A DNA stretch of 64,000 bases from Streptomyces sp. H39-S7 (lineage in GTDB: Bacteria > Actinomycetota > Actinomycetes > Streptomycetales > Streptomycetaceae). The notes beneath the pieces were generated by a model. It ran no database searches and had not been told where the DNA came from. It saw only the letters and a program-made list of their open reading frames with translations. This document shows, one piece after another, positions 16,115 to 24,383 of this stretch. The stretch is taken from positions 1-64,000 of the forward strand of contig NZ_JAPVLU010000018.1 of NCBI RefSeq assembly GCF_027158205.1, written 5' to 3'. The translations under genes were made by a program, and so were the position numbers. Position 1 is the first letter of the stretch, and each line of letters begins with the position of its first letter.

Positions 16115-17371
16115 GTGACACCCATACGTACGTCCCGCGTTCACTTCGCCCGCATACGTGCCCTGGCCGTGCCGGCGCTGCTGGCCGTCGCGCTGACCGC
16201 CTGTGGCGGCGGTGGCGGTGACAACGGCGCCAAGGGCGACGACTCCAAGGGCGGCGACAAGGGCGCCCCGGCAGCCGCGCCGGTCACCTTCTCGCCCGCC
16301 AACGGCAAGACCGGGGTGGACCCGGGCAGCCCCGTGAAGGTGTCGCTGACCGAGGGCACCATCGGCGCGGTGACCGTGACCGCCGCGGCCAAGAGCACCG
16401 ACGGCGTCGAGCCCGTCGAGGTCACCGGCAAGCTGGACGCCGCCAAGCACAGCTGGCTGTCCGACCGCACGATGACCCCCGGCACCGCCTACACGGTCAA
16501 GGTCACCGCGGCCGACAAGTCCGGCACGCAGAAGGAGCAGACCAGCACCTTCACCACGCTGGCCGCGGCCAAGACCAACGGCGTCACCGTCACCCCGCTC
16601 GGCAACGCGGTGGTCGGCGTCGGCCAGCCCGTCTCCATCGCCTTCGACAAGCCGGTCACCAACCGCGCGGCCGTCGAGAAGCAGCTGTCCGTGACGACGA
16701 CGCCCGCCGTGCAGGGCAGCTGGGGCTGGATCACCGACCCGCTGACCGGCACCCAGCGCGCCGACTGGCGCCCCACCGCGTACTGGGCCAAGGGCACCAA
16801 GGTCACGATGACGGCCAAGCTCAGCGGCCTCGACACCGGCGGCGGCCGCTACCTGCGCCGCGATGTCACCTCGACCTTCACCATCGGCACCGCCCGGGTC
16901 TCCAAGGTCGACATCAAGGCGAAGAAGATGACGGTGACCGAGGACGGCAGGACCGTCAAGGTCATCAACATCTCGGCCGGCAAGGCCGACTTCCCGACCT
17001 GGAACGGCCGCATGACCGTGATCAGCAAGCAGTCGACGATCCACATGACGTCGTCGTCGGTCGGCATCGCCACCAACAAGGACGCCGCGGACTTCTACGA
17101 CAAGGACGTCAAGATGGCGGTGCACCTGACGACCTCGGGCACGTTCGTGCACGCCGCTCCGTGGAACGACGCCAAGATGGGCAAGGAGAACACCAGCCAC
17201 GGCTGCGTCGGGATGTCCGACGCCGACGCCAAGTGGTTCTTCGACAAGGCCGTCCGCGGTGACGTCGTCGAGGTCACCGGATCGACCCGCGCCACCGTCG
17301 ACAAGGGCAACGGCTACGGCGAGTGGAACCTCGACGCCGCGGCCTGGGCGAAGCTGAGCGCCCTGTCCTGA
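16115..17371 (+). CDS. L,D-transpeptidase lipoprotein (YkuD domain)
   Basis: 418-residue lipoprotein. A signal peptide ends in the lipobox LTAC with Cys30, followed by a Gly/Asp/Lys-rich linker, two Ig-like domains (about 60-165 and 166-260) and a YkuD domain with the catalytic segment SHGCVGMSDADAKWFF preceded by TFVHAAPW. It forms 3-3 cross-links in peptidoglycan outside the membrane. GTG at 16115 is chosen because AGGA lies 8 nt upstream; an ATG at 16100 has no ribosome-binding site. It follows the sigma/membrane-protein pair within 14 nt and may be in their operon. Confidence 0.92.
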   Translation: MTPIRTSRVHFARIRALAVPALLAVALTACGGGGGDNGAKGDDSKGGDKGAPAAAPVTFSPANGKTGVDPGSPVKVSLTEGTIGAVTVTAAAKSTDGVEPVEVTGKLDAAKHSWLSDRTMTPGTAYTVKVTAADKSGTQKEQTSTFTTLAAAKTNGVTVTPLGNAVVGVGQPVSIAFDKPVTNRAAVEKQLSVTTTPAVQGSWGWITDPLTGTQRADWRPTAYWAKGTKVTMTAKLSGLDTGGGRYLRRDVTSTFTIGTARVSKVDIKAKKMTVTEDGRTVKVINISAGKADFPTWNGRMTVISKQSTIHMTSSSVGIATNKDAADFYDKDVKMAVHLTTSGTFVHAAPWNDAKMGKENTSHGCVGMSDADAKWFFDKAVRGDVVEVTGSTRATVDKGNGYGEWNLDAAAWAKLSALS

Positions 17372-17405
17372 CCCGGCACGGAATCCGCTCCCACGGGGGC
17401 CGGGT
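17371..17405 (+). terminator. weak hairpin after L,D-transpeptidase
   Basis: ACCCGGC (17371-17377) pairs with GCCGGGT (17399-17405) with a long, partly paired loop; placed at the transpeptidase stop before an independently promoted marR gene. Confidence 0.45.
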
Positions 17406-17460
17406 TCCGATGGACGAGACAGCCCCTCCCACTATGTGACCGACGGGTAGGCTCAGCGGC

Positions 17461-17973
17461 GTGCCGAAGCCCCTGAGCCTGCCCTTCGACCCCATCGCCC
17501 GCGCCGACGAGCTGTGGACCCAGCGCTGGGGACGCGTTCCGTCGATGGGCGCCATCACCTCGATCATGCGGGCCCAGCAGATCCTGCTGGGCCAGGTCGA
17601 CGCCGTCGTCAAGCCGTACGGGCTGACCTTCGCCCGGTACGAGGCGCTGGTGCTGCTCACCTTCAGCAAGGCGGGCGAACTGCCGATGTCGAAGATCGGC
17701 GAGCGGCTGATGGTGCATCCCACGTCGGTCACCAACACCGTGGACCGCCTCGTCGGTTCCGGCCTGGTCGCCAAGCGCCCCAACCCGAACGACGGACGCG
17801 GCACCCTCGCCTCCATCACGGACAAGGGACGCGAGGTGGTCGACGCGGCCACCCGCGACCTGATGGCGATGGACTTCGGCCTCGGCGTCTACGACGCCGA
17901 GGAGTGCGGCGAGATCTTCGCGTCGCTGCGCCCGCTGCGGATAGCCGCGGGCGACTTCGAGGACGGGCGGTAG
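17461..17973 (+). CDS. MarR family transcriptional regulator
   Basis: 170-residue MarR winged-helix protein (GTG start). Typical segments are GLTFARYEALVLLTFSKAGE, MSKIGERLMVHPTSVTNTVD and the wing RPNPNDGRGTLASITDKGRE, with flanking dimerisation helices. It is followed after 46 bp by a DUF3817 gene and then icmA, an order I recall from S. coelicolor (SCO5413-5415), suggesting a conserved functional neighbourhood. Whether it controls icmA through the palindrome at 18428-18451 is untested. Confidence 0.9.
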   Translation: MPKPLSLPFDPIARADELWTQRWGRVPSMGAITSIMRAQQILLGQVDAVVKPYGLTFARYEALVLLTFSKAGELPMSKIGERLMVHPTSVTNTVDRLVGSGLVAKRPNPNDGRGTLASITDKGREVVDAATRDLMAMDFGLGVYDAEECGEIFASLRPLRIAAGDFEDGR

Positions 17974-18019
17974 CCGGGCCCGGTGAAGGCGCCGGAAGGC
18001 ACCGGCTACGCTCGATGCC

Positions 18020-18352
18020 ATGAAGCAGAGTGTGCTGACCCGCTACCGGGTCATGGCCTACGTCACCGCCGTCATGCTGTTGGTGCTGTGCGCCGCGATG
18101 GTCGTCAAGTACGGGTTCGACAAGGGGCAGGACCTGACCCTCGTGATCTCCCAGATCCACGGCGTCCTCTACATCATCTACGTCGTCTTCGCCTTCGACC
18201 TGGGCAACAAGGCGAAGTGGTCGCTCCCCAAGCTCGGCTGGGTGCTGCTGGCCGGCACCATCCCGACCGCGGCCTTCTTCGTCGAGCGCAACGTGACGCG
18301 CGAGGTGGCCCCGCTGGTCCTGGCCGCGGACGGCGAGCCTGCCCGGGCGTGA
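18020..18352 (+). CDS. DUF3817 integral membrane protein (paralogue 2)
   Basis: 110-residue protein with three hydrophobic helices (about residues 12-29, 42-60 and 73-90). Conserved segments are HGVLYIIYVVFAFDLGNKAK and GTIPTAAFFVERNVTRE, matching the layout of paralogue 1 at 8312 (HGVLFILY, LPTGGFFAER). It lies between the MarR gene and icmA on the same strand. Function unknown; two DUF3817 genes within 10 kb is unusual. Confidence 0.87.
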   Translation: MKQSVLTRYRVMAYVTAVMLLVLCAAMVVKYGFDKGQDLTLVISQIHGVLYIIYVVFAFDLGNKAKWSLPKLGWVLLAGTIPTAAFFVERNVTREVAPLVLAADGEPARA

Positions 18353-18427
18353 CGCCGGCCGTGTGACACATTGCACGTGACGCATCGCACCGCCCTCCCC
18401 GCAAGGGATGGGCGGTTTGCCATCGAC

Positions 18428-18451
18428 ATTTACTAGGACGTCCTAGTAAAT
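18428..18451. promoter_or_regulatory. 24-bp perfect palindrome at the icmA start
   Basis: A fully symmetric 24-bp sequence centred on ACGT with the core TACTAGGACGTCCTAGTA. It ends 8 bp before the icmA ATG, so a dimeric regulator bound here would cover the transcription start or ribosome-binding region. The AT-rich arms differ from the surroundings. It is the most perfect operator-like sequence in the window. Confidence 0.7.
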
Positions 18452-18459
18452 TCGAGGGT

Positions 18460-20160
18460 ATGGACGCCGAAGGCATCGAAGAGGGCCGCCAGCGCTGGCA
18501 GGCCCGGTACGACGCGGCTCGTAAGCGGGACGCGGACTTCACCACACTCTCCGGGGACCCGGTCGAGCCCGTCTACGGGCCCGCCCCTGGCGAGGCCGTG
18601 GACGGCTTCGAGCGGATCGGCTGGCCTGGCGAGTACCCGTTCACCCGTGGTCTGCACCCGACCGGCTACCGGGGCCGCACGTGGACGATCCGGCAGTTCG
18701 CCGGCTTCGGCAACGCCGAGCAGACGAACGAGCGCTACAAGATGATCCTGGAGGCCGGCGGCGGCGGCCTCTCCGTCGCCTTCGACATGCCGACCCTGAT
18801 GGGCCGCGACTCCGACGACGGCATGGCGCTGGGCGAGGTCGGCCACTGCGGTGTCGCCATCGACTCGGCCGCCGACATGGAGGTGCTCTTCGCGGGCATC
18901 CCGCTCGGCGACGTCACCACCTCGATGACGATCTCCGGCCCGGCCGTCCCGGTCTTCTGCATGTACCTGGTCGCCGCCGAGCGGCAGGGCGTCGACCCGG
19001 CCCTGCTCAACGGCACCCTGCAGACCGACATCTTCAAGGAGTACATCGCGCAGAAGGAGTGGCTCTTCGCCCCCGAGCCCCACCTGCGCCTCATCGGCGA
19101 CCTCATGGAGCACTGCGCGACGGGCATCCCCGCGTACAAGCCGCTCTCCGTCTCCGGCTACCACATCCGCGAGGCCGGAGCCACGGCCGCGCAGGAGCTC
19201 GCGTACACCCTGGCCGACGGGTTCGGGTACGTGGAGCTGGGGCTGTCCCGCGGCATGGACGTCGACGCGTTCGCCCCCGGGCTGTCGTTCTTCTTCGACG
19301 CGCACCTCGACTTCTTCGAGGAGATCGCCAAGTTCCGCGCCGCCCGCCGCATCTGGGCGCGCTGGATGCGCGACGAGTACGGCGCGAAGACCGACAAGGC
19401 GCAATGGCTGCGGTTCCACACCCAGACCGCCGGCGTCTCGCTCACGGCCCAGCAGCCGTACAACAACGTCGTGCGCACCGCCGTGGAGGCGCTGGCCGCC
19501 GTCCTGGGCGGCACGAACTCCCTGCACACCAACGCGCTCGACGAGACCCTCGCGCTGCCGAGCGAGCAGGCCGCGGAGATCGCGCTGCGCACCCAGCAGG
19601 TCCTGATGGAGGAGACCGGCGTCGCGAACGTCGCCGACCCGCTCGGCGGCTCCTGGTACGTCGAGGCCCTCACCGACCGTATCGAGGCCGACGCCGAAAA
19701 GATCTTCGACAAGATCAGGGCGCTCGGCGCGAAGGCGGTCCCCAGCGGGAAGCACTCCGTCGGTCCCATCACCAGCGGCATCCTGCGCGGTATCGAGGAC
19801 GGCTACTTCACCGGCGAGACCGCCGAGTCGGCCTTCCAGTACCAGCGCGCCCTGGAGAAGGGCGAGAAGCGCGTCGTCGGCGTCAACTGCCACCACGGCT
19901 CGGTCACCGGCGACCTGGAGATCCTCCGCGTCAGCCACGAGGTCGAGCGCGAGCAGGTACGCGTCCTGGCCGCCCGCAAGGCCGCCCGCGACGACAGCGC
20001 CGTCCAGGCCGCCCTCGCCGCCATGCTGGCCGCGGCCCGCGACGGCTCGAACATGATCGCCCCCATGCTCGAGGCGGCCCGCGCCGAGGCCACCCTCGGC
20101 GAGATCTGCGGCGTCCTGCGCGAGGAGTGGGGCACGTACACGGAACCGGCCCGTTTCTGA
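18460..20160 (+). CDS. icmA: isobutyryl-CoA mutase large subunit
   Basis: 566-residue B12-dependent acyl-CoA mutase large subunit (TIM barrel only, no B12-binding domain), matching the length of characterised IcmA. It isomerises isobutyryl-CoA and n-butyryl-CoA, linking valine breakdown to butyryl-CoA and polyketide precursors. Substrate-pocket residues Phe80 (TIRQFAGFG) and Gln198 (EYIAQKEWLF) are the IcmA-type pair; methylmalonyl-CoA mutases have Tyr and Arg there. The small subunit IcmB is not in the window, while MeaB is at 3.4 kb. The ATG at 18460 has only GAGGG at very short spacing, and a perfect palindrome lies just upstream. Confidence 0.95.
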   Translation: MDAEGIEEGRQRWQARYDAARKRDADFTTLSGDPVEPVYGPAPGEAVDGFERIGWPGEYPFTRGLHPTGYRGRTWTIRQFAGFGNAEQTNERYKMILEAGGGGLSVAFDMPTLMGRDSDDGMALGEVGHCGVAIDSAADMEVLFAGIPLGDVTTSMTISGPAVPVFCMYLVAAERQGVDPALLNGTLQTDIFKEYIAQKEWLFAPEPHLRLIGDLMEHCATGIPAYKPLSVSGYHIREAGATAAQELAYTLADGFGYVELGLSRGMDVDAFAPGLSFFFDAHLDFFEEIAKFRAARRIWARWMRDEYGAKTDKAQWLRFHTQTAGVSLTAQQPYNNVVRTAVEALAAVLGGTNSLHTNALDETLALPSEQAAEIALRTQQVLMEETGVANVADPLGGSWYVEALTDRIEADAEKIFDKIRALGAKAVPSGKHSVGPITSGILRGIEDGYFTGETAESAFQYQRALEKGEKRVVGVNCHHGSVTGDLEILRVSHEVEREQVRVLAARKAARDDSAVQAALAAMLAAARDGSNMIAPMLEAARAEATLGEICGVLREEWGTYTEPARF

Positions 20161-20171
20161 GCCGCGCGCGA

Positions 20172-20211
20172 TCGTGGGCTCCCCTCCGCACGGGTGGAGC
20201 GGAGCCCACGA
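20172..20211 (+). terminator. terminator after icmA
   Basis: TCGTGGGCTCC (20172-20182) pairs perfectly with GGAGCCCACGA (20201-20211), with a further CTCC/GGAG pairing inside, 12 bp after the icmA stop. Confidence 0.8.
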
Positions 20212-20278
20212 GCGGGTGATCCCCGCCCTCAGCGAATAGGCTGAAAGCGGTTGGGGGAACACCGCTGGAGGGAGCGCC

Positions 20279-20839
20279 GTGGAATACGCCCGCATGCGTC
20301 GGATCGCCGATGAGCTGTCGGCGAGGCCGGAAGCCTGGGCTGTGGAGATCAGCGGCGGCGAGATCATTATGATAATGAGTCCGGCGAAGCGGCATGAATT
20401 CATCGCGTTCCAGATCGCTGACCAGCTCAACGACCAGCTCAGGGGCACGGCCCCGCGGGTGATCGCGCAATCCGGCGCCGAGATCGAGGACCCGCGCGGG
20501 GCGGCGGCGCTGCGCCGTCCGGACATCACGATTCTCCCCCTGGATGTCCTCAACGAGGACGGAGACACCGTCGACCCCGCGGAAGTGGCGGCGGTCGTGG
20601 AAGTCGTGTCGAAGTCGAATCCCGAAAACGACTACGAGGGCAAGACGCGCGACTACGCGGTGATGGGCATCCCGTTCTATCTGCTCGTGGATCCCCGCAG
20701 GGGCACAGGTCTCGTCCTCTCCCGGCCGCGCTCCACGCCGGAAGGTCCGCGATATGCGGCCCGTGTCGAGTTCCTGTTCGGTGAACGGGTGCAGGTGGGC
20801 GCGTGGCATGTCGACACGGAGGGCTTCCCGCTGTACTGA
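20279..20839 (+). CDS. Uma2 family (DUF820) endonuclease-like protein
   Basis: 186-residue Uma2/DUF820 protein with a PD-(D/E)xK-like core. Visible motifs are HEFIAFQIADQLNDQL, RRPDITILPLDVL, AAVVEVVSKSNPENDYEGK (the E-V-x-S...D...K arrangement of the nuclease core) and GIPFYLLVDPRRG. Such proteins are multicopy in Streptomyces; nuclease activity and target are not established. GTG at 20279 follows GGAG. It stands alone between icmA's terminator and a small DUF397 gene and shows no toxin-antitoxin partner. Confidence 0.85.
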   Translation: MEYARMRRIADELSARPEAWAVEISGGEIIMIMSPAKRHEFIAFQIADQLNDQLRGTAPRVIAQSGAEIEDPRGAAALRRPDITILPLDVLNEDGDTVDPAEVAAVVEVVSKSNPENDYEGKTRDYAVMGIPFYLLVDPRRGTGLVLSRPRSTPEGPRYAARVEFLFGERVQVGAWHVDTEGFPLY

Positions 20840-20916
20840 ACGCCGGGTGGCATTGCCCCCGCAGCGGAATCTGGATCACCATGGTCGTGTCGCTGGAGCA
20901 CAACGGAAGGCACCAC

Positions 20917-21084
20917 ATGGCCCTCGAAGCCACCGTCGGGGACGACGGAATGATCTACATCCGCGAGACGGACGAGCCGGAGATCGTGGCCGTCACCAGT
21001 CCCGCCAAGTGGGAGGCGTTCGTGAAGGGCGTCAAGGCAGGGGAGTTCGACGCGTTCGCGGAGGAGCCGGACGAGGCCGGCTAG
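20917..21084 (+). CDS. DUF397-like small protein
   Basis: 55-residue acidic protein ending in the DUF397-type segment EIVAVTSPAKWEAFVKGVKA. ATG at 20917 has GGAAGG 6 nt upstream, better supported than in-frame starts further 5'. DUF397 genes in Streptomyces often sit beside an XRE-type regulator, which is absent here. The last four bases CTAG serve as the stop for both this gene and the convergent kinase gene. It may be translated with the Uma2 gene 77 bp upstream. Role unknown. Confidence 0.75.
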   Translation: MALEATVGDDGMIYIRETDEPEIVAVTSPAKWEAFVKGVKAGEFDAFAEEPDEAG

Positions 21085-22493
21085 GGGCTCCTCGGGCCCG
21101 GCGGGGCCTCGAAGGCCAGCCGGAACAAAGCGCCGCCTCCCGCTGCCGGCTCCGCCGTGATCGTGGCGCCGTGGGCGTGGGCGATCTGCCGGGCCATGGC
21201 GAGGCCCAGGCCGGAGCCGGGCAGCGCGCGGGCGGAGTCCGCGCGGTAGAACCGGTCGAAGACGTAGGGGGCGTCCTGCGGGGCGATCCCCGGTCCGTGG
21301 TCGCGGACCGTCAGCTCCACCACGGCGCCCGCCCGGGTGAGGGCGACCTCCACCGGAGCCCCCGGTGGGCTGAACTTGGCCGCGTTGTCCAGGAGGTTGG
21401 TCAGCAGCCGGCTGAGCCGGGCCGGGACGCCCGGGACGTGCGCCGGAGCCGCGGCCGGGTCCGCGGTCAGGGTGAAGGGGACGTCGGGCCAGTGGCCGCG
21501 GGCGGCCCGTACGGCGTGGCCCGCCAGGTCGGCGAGGCCCACGTCCTCGACCAGCGGCAGCGGTTCCTCGTCCCGTGCCAGCTCGATCAGGTCGTTGACG
21601 AGCTGCGTGACCTCGCGCAGCTGCCGCTGCAGCGCGCCGGAGGCACGGTCGCGCTGGGCGTCGGTCAGCCGGTCGGCGCGCGCCAGCAGGTCGGCGTTGG
21701 TACGCAGCGCGGTGAGCGGGGTGCGCAGTTCGTGCGAGGCGTCGGCGACCAGCCGGCGCTGCGCCGTGACGGACTGTTCCAGCTCGCCGAGCATGGTGTT
21801 GAACGCGGTGGCGAGCCGGGTGACCTCGTCCTGGCGGCGGGCGGGCCCGGCCGGGATCTCGATCCGGTGCCGGGCGTCCCGGGTGGCGGCGATCCGTTCC
21901 GCCGTGGCCGTCAGCCGGGCCACCGGCGCAAGTCCCGTCCGGGAAACCCAGTAGCCGAGGACCGCGGCGAGCAGCACCCCCGTCCCGCCGACCCCCGACA
22001 GCAGCCAGGCGGCCTGCCGCACCCCCTGCTCCACGGTGTCGGACCGCACGGCCACCTGCAGTGCCCTGCCGCTGCCGAAGCGGCTGGTGAACATCCGTGC
22101 CGGATGCCCGGCGAGCGTGACGTTGCTGAAGTACGCCGGACGGTCGCCCGCCGCGACCTCCCGTACCGGCCCGGAGACCGGCAGCCGGTACGGCTCCCGC
22201 GGGTCGGCCGCCGGGTCCGCCGGGACGATCTGCGAGCAGGCGGGCGCCGACAGGTACACGCACTCCCCGGCCACCACCTGCGGACCTTCACCGCGGTGCT
22301 GCTGCTTGACGAGCGTCGCCGACTGGGTGAGATGCAGGTCCAGTTGATGGACGAGCTCGTAGCGGATGACGAAGAACGCGGCCGCGCAGACCCCGACCGC
22401 GACCAGGGCGACGGCGGCGGACGCCGCGACCGCGAGCCGGGTGCGCAGCGGCCGGTGCCGGCGCCAGCGCGCCATCCCGCGGGTGCCCGTCAC
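21081..22493 (-). CDS. two-component sensor histidine kinase
   Basis: 470-residue membrane kinase: N-terminal membrane helix (about 20-42), extracellular domain of about 130 residues, second membrane helix (about 168-190), HAMP domain, HisKA with HELRTPLTALRTNADLL, and HATPase with NLLDNAAKFSPPG, DHGPGIAP and GSGLGLAMARQIAHAHG. Its GTG start overlaps the stop of the response regulator (GTGA), so the pair is co-translated. The architecture is MprB/CseC-like. The divergent MurG-like gene suggests it senses a cell-envelope signal, which is inference from context. Confidence 0.92.
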   Translation of the reverse strand: MTGTRGMARWRRHRPLRTRLAVAASAAVALVAVGVCAAAFFVIRYELVHQLDLHLTQSATLVKQQHRGEGPQVVAGECVYLSAPACSQIVPADPAADPREPYRLPVSGPVREVAAGDRPAYFSNVTLAGHPARMFTSRFGSGRALQVAVRSDTVEQGVRQAAWLLSGVGGTGVLLAAVLGYWVSRTGLAPVARLTATAERIAATRDARHRIEIPAGPARRQDEVTRLATAFNTMLGELEQSVTAQRRLVADASHELRTPLTALRTNADLLARADRLTDAQRDRASGALQRQLREVTQLVNDLIELARDEEPLPLVEDVGLADLAGHAVRAARGHWPDVPFTLTADPAAAPAHVPGVPARLSRLLTNLLDNAAKFSPPGAPVEVALTRAGAVVELTVRDHGPGIAPQDAPYVFDRFYRADSARALPGSGLGLAMARQIAHAHGATITAEPAAGGGALFRLAFEAPPGPRSP

Positions 22494-23188
22494 CCGAGGT
22501 CCAGCCGGTAGCCGACGCCGTGCACGGTCTGCACCAGCCGCGGCTCGCCGCCCGCCTCCAGCTTCCGCCGCAGATAACCGACGTAGACGGCGAGCGAGTT
22601 GGAGTCCGGGCCGAAGTCGTGGCCCCAGACCCGCTCCAGGATCACCTCGCGCGGCAGCGCCTGGCCCGGGTTCCGCATCAGCAGCTCCAGCAGCGCGAAC
22701 TCGGTGCGGCTGAACTCCAGCGGCCGGCCACCCCTGCTGCCGGTGCGGGTGAGCGGCTGGACGACCAGATCCGCGAAACTCAGCTCCGGATCCTCGCCGG
22801 CCCCCGACGCGGCCCGGCGCAGCAACGCCCGCAGCCGGGCCAGCAGTTCGTCCAGCGCGAACGGCTTGACGAGGTAGTCGTCGGCGCCCGCGTCCAGGCC
22901 GTCGACCCGTTCGCTCACCGAGTCGAGCGCCGTGAGGACGAGGACGGGCGTGCGGTCGCCCAGCCCCCGCAGGCGCCGGCACACCGCCAGCCCGTCGAGC
23001 ACCGGCATCATCACGTCCAGCACGATCGCGTCCGGCTGCCAGGCCGCCACCTCCGACAGGGCGGCGAGCCCGTCGGCGGCCCCGCGCACCGCGTACCCCT
23101 CGACGGTGAGGCCGTCCTCGACGGCGGCGCGTACCTCGGGTTCGTCGTCCACGACGAGGATGCGGGCGGGCGGTTGCGCAGTGTCCAT
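22490..23188 (-). CDS. OmpR-family response regulator
   Basis: 232-residue regulator with a receiver domain (ILVVDDEPEVRAAVEDGL; phospho-acceptor Asp in AIVLDVMMPVLDG; Lys in DYLVKPF) and a winged-helix output domain (SRTEFALLELLMRNPGQALP, VWGHDFGPDSNSLAVYVGYL, LVQTVHGVGYRL). It is co-transcribed with the kinase and divergent from murG-like. Two CTCTTAGA repeats 11 bp apart in the shared 64-bp promoter gap match how OmpR-type dimers bind, so it probably controls both directions. The start has no Shine-Dalgarno sequence; leaderless translation is possible. Confidence 0.93.
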   Translation of the reverse strand: MDTAQPPARILVVDDEPEVRAAVEDGLTVEGYAVRGAADGLAALSEVAAWQPDAIVLDVMMPVLDGLAVCRRLRGLGDRTPVLVLTALDSVSERVDGLDAGADDYLVKPFALDELLARLRALLRRAASGAGEDPELSFADLVVQPLTRTGSRGGRPLEFSRTEFALLELLMRNPGQALPREVILERVWGHDFGPDSNSLAVYVGYLRRKLEAGGEPRLVQTVHGVGYRLDLG

Positions 23189-23211
23189 GGGCCCAAGGGT
23201 CCCAAACCGGA

Positions 23212-23230
23212 CTCTTAGAACCCTCTTAGA
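23212..23230. promoter_or_regulatory. 11-bp-phased CTCTTAGA direct repeats
   Basis: CTCTTAGA at 23212-23219 and 23223-23230, start to start 11 bp. Tandem half-sites spaced by one helical turn are typical of OmpR/PhoB-type regulators. The site lies between the response regulator (24 bp) and murG-like (23 bp) starts. Confidence 0.6.
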
Positions 23231-23252
23231 GCGTCCCGTCAGCGTTGCGGCC

Positions 23253-24383
23253 ATGCGGAACTCAGAGCACATCCCCCTGTCGGTGGTCATCGGGGCGGGC
23301 GGTACCGGCGGGCACATCTATCCGGGACTGGCCCTCGCCGACGCCCTGCGCCGGGCCGATCCACGGGCGGTCGTCACCTTCGTCGGCACCGAACGCGGGC
23401 TGGAGACCCGGCTGATCCCCGAAGCCGGCTACCGGCTGCACACGGTCGACATGATCCCGTTCGACCGGTCGCTCGGCGCCCGCCGCTTTCTGCTGCCGGC
23501 CGCGCTGCTGCGGTCGGCGGTGGCCTGCCGGGCCATCCTGCGCGAGCAGGGCGCGCAGATCGCGGTGGGGATGGGCGGCTATCCCAGCGCGCCGGTGATC
23601 CTGGGCGCGCGGCTGGCCGGACTGCCGAGCCTGGTCCACGAGTCCAACGCGGTGCCGGGCCGCGCCAACCGGTTCGCGGCCCGGCTCACCCCGCACGTCG
23701 CGCTGGCCTTCGACCGCAGCCGCGCCCATCTGCCGTCGGGCATCAGCCCGGAGACCGTCGGCATGCCGCTGTCCGGGCCGCTGGCCACCCTGGACCGGGC
23801 CGCCCTGCGCGGCAGGGCCCGCGCCGAACTCGGCGTGCCGGCGGGCGCCCGGCTGATCCTCGTCAACGGCGGCAGCCTGGGCGCCACCCGGCTGACCGAG
23901 GCGGCCGTCGGACTCGCCCGGCGCTGGCGGGACCGGGACGACGTGCGGCTGCTCATCAAGACCGGCCCCGCCGCCCTCGCGGAGACCAGGACCCGGCTGG
24001 CCGGGAGCACGGTCGCCGAGGCCGTCGCGTACCTGGACCGGATGGACCTCGCCTACGCGGCCGCCGACCTGGTGATCTGCCGGGCCGGTTCGGCGACCAT
24101 CGCCGAACTCGCCACGACCGGGGTGCCCGCCGTGCTCGTCCCGTACCCGCACGCGCCCGGCGACCACCAGACGCACAACGCCCGCGTGCTGTCCGACGCC
24201 GGGGCCGCCGTACTGCTCCCCGACGCCGAGGCGACCGCCGACCGGCTGGCCGCCCTCGTCGAACCGCTGCTCCGTGATCCCCGCCGGCTCGCCGCGATGA
24301 GCGGCGCCGCCGACCCCGGCACCCACGCCCGCGCGGCCGATCTGCTCGCCGCCAAGACTCTGGAACTGAGGAACGCCGCATGA
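23253..24383 (+). CDS. MurG-like undecaprenyl-PP-MurNAc-pentapeptide GlcNAc transferase
   Basis: 376-residue GT28 glycosyltransferase. The N-terminal lipid-acceptor domain has GAGGTGGHIYPGLALA and VHESNAVPGRANRFAARL; the C-terminal UDP-GlcNAc domain has LVNGGSLGATRLTEA, VICRAGSATIAELATTGVPA and PYPHAPGDHQTHNARVL. It resembles MurG throughout, but its location beside a two-component system and a sugar dehydratase is not the division/cell-wall cluster, so it is probably a second MurG. The ATGA overlap with the next gene indicates coupling. It could make a modified lipid II or glycosylate another polyprenyl intermediate. Confidence 0.85.
   Translation: MRNSEHIPLSVVIGAGGTGGHIYPGLALADALRRADPRAVVTFVGTERGLETRLIPEAGYRLHTVDMIPFDRSLGARRFLLPAALLRSAVACRAILREQGAQIAVGMGGYPSAPVILGARLAGLPSLVHESNAVPGRANRFAARLTPHVALAFDRSRAHLPSGISPETVGMPLSGPLATLDRAALRGRARAELGVPAGARLILVNGGSLGATRLTEAAVGLARRWRDRDDVRLLIKTGPAALAETRTRLAGSTVAEAVAYLDRMDLAYAAADLVICRAGSATIAELATTGVPAVLVPYPHAPGDHQTHNARVLSDAGAAVLLPDAEATADRLAALVEPLLRDPRRLAAMSGAADPGTHARAADLLAAKTLELRNAA

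Noticed and set aside
18433..20568. 711-codon minus-strand ORF over icmA
   Set aside because: Complete antisense of a confidently assigned gene; no family resemblance and no ribosome-binding site.
20279..21084. Toxin-antitoxin pair (Uma2 and DUF397 genes)
   Set aside because: A 77-bp gap and no known pairing of these families; neither resembles a toxin or antitoxin.
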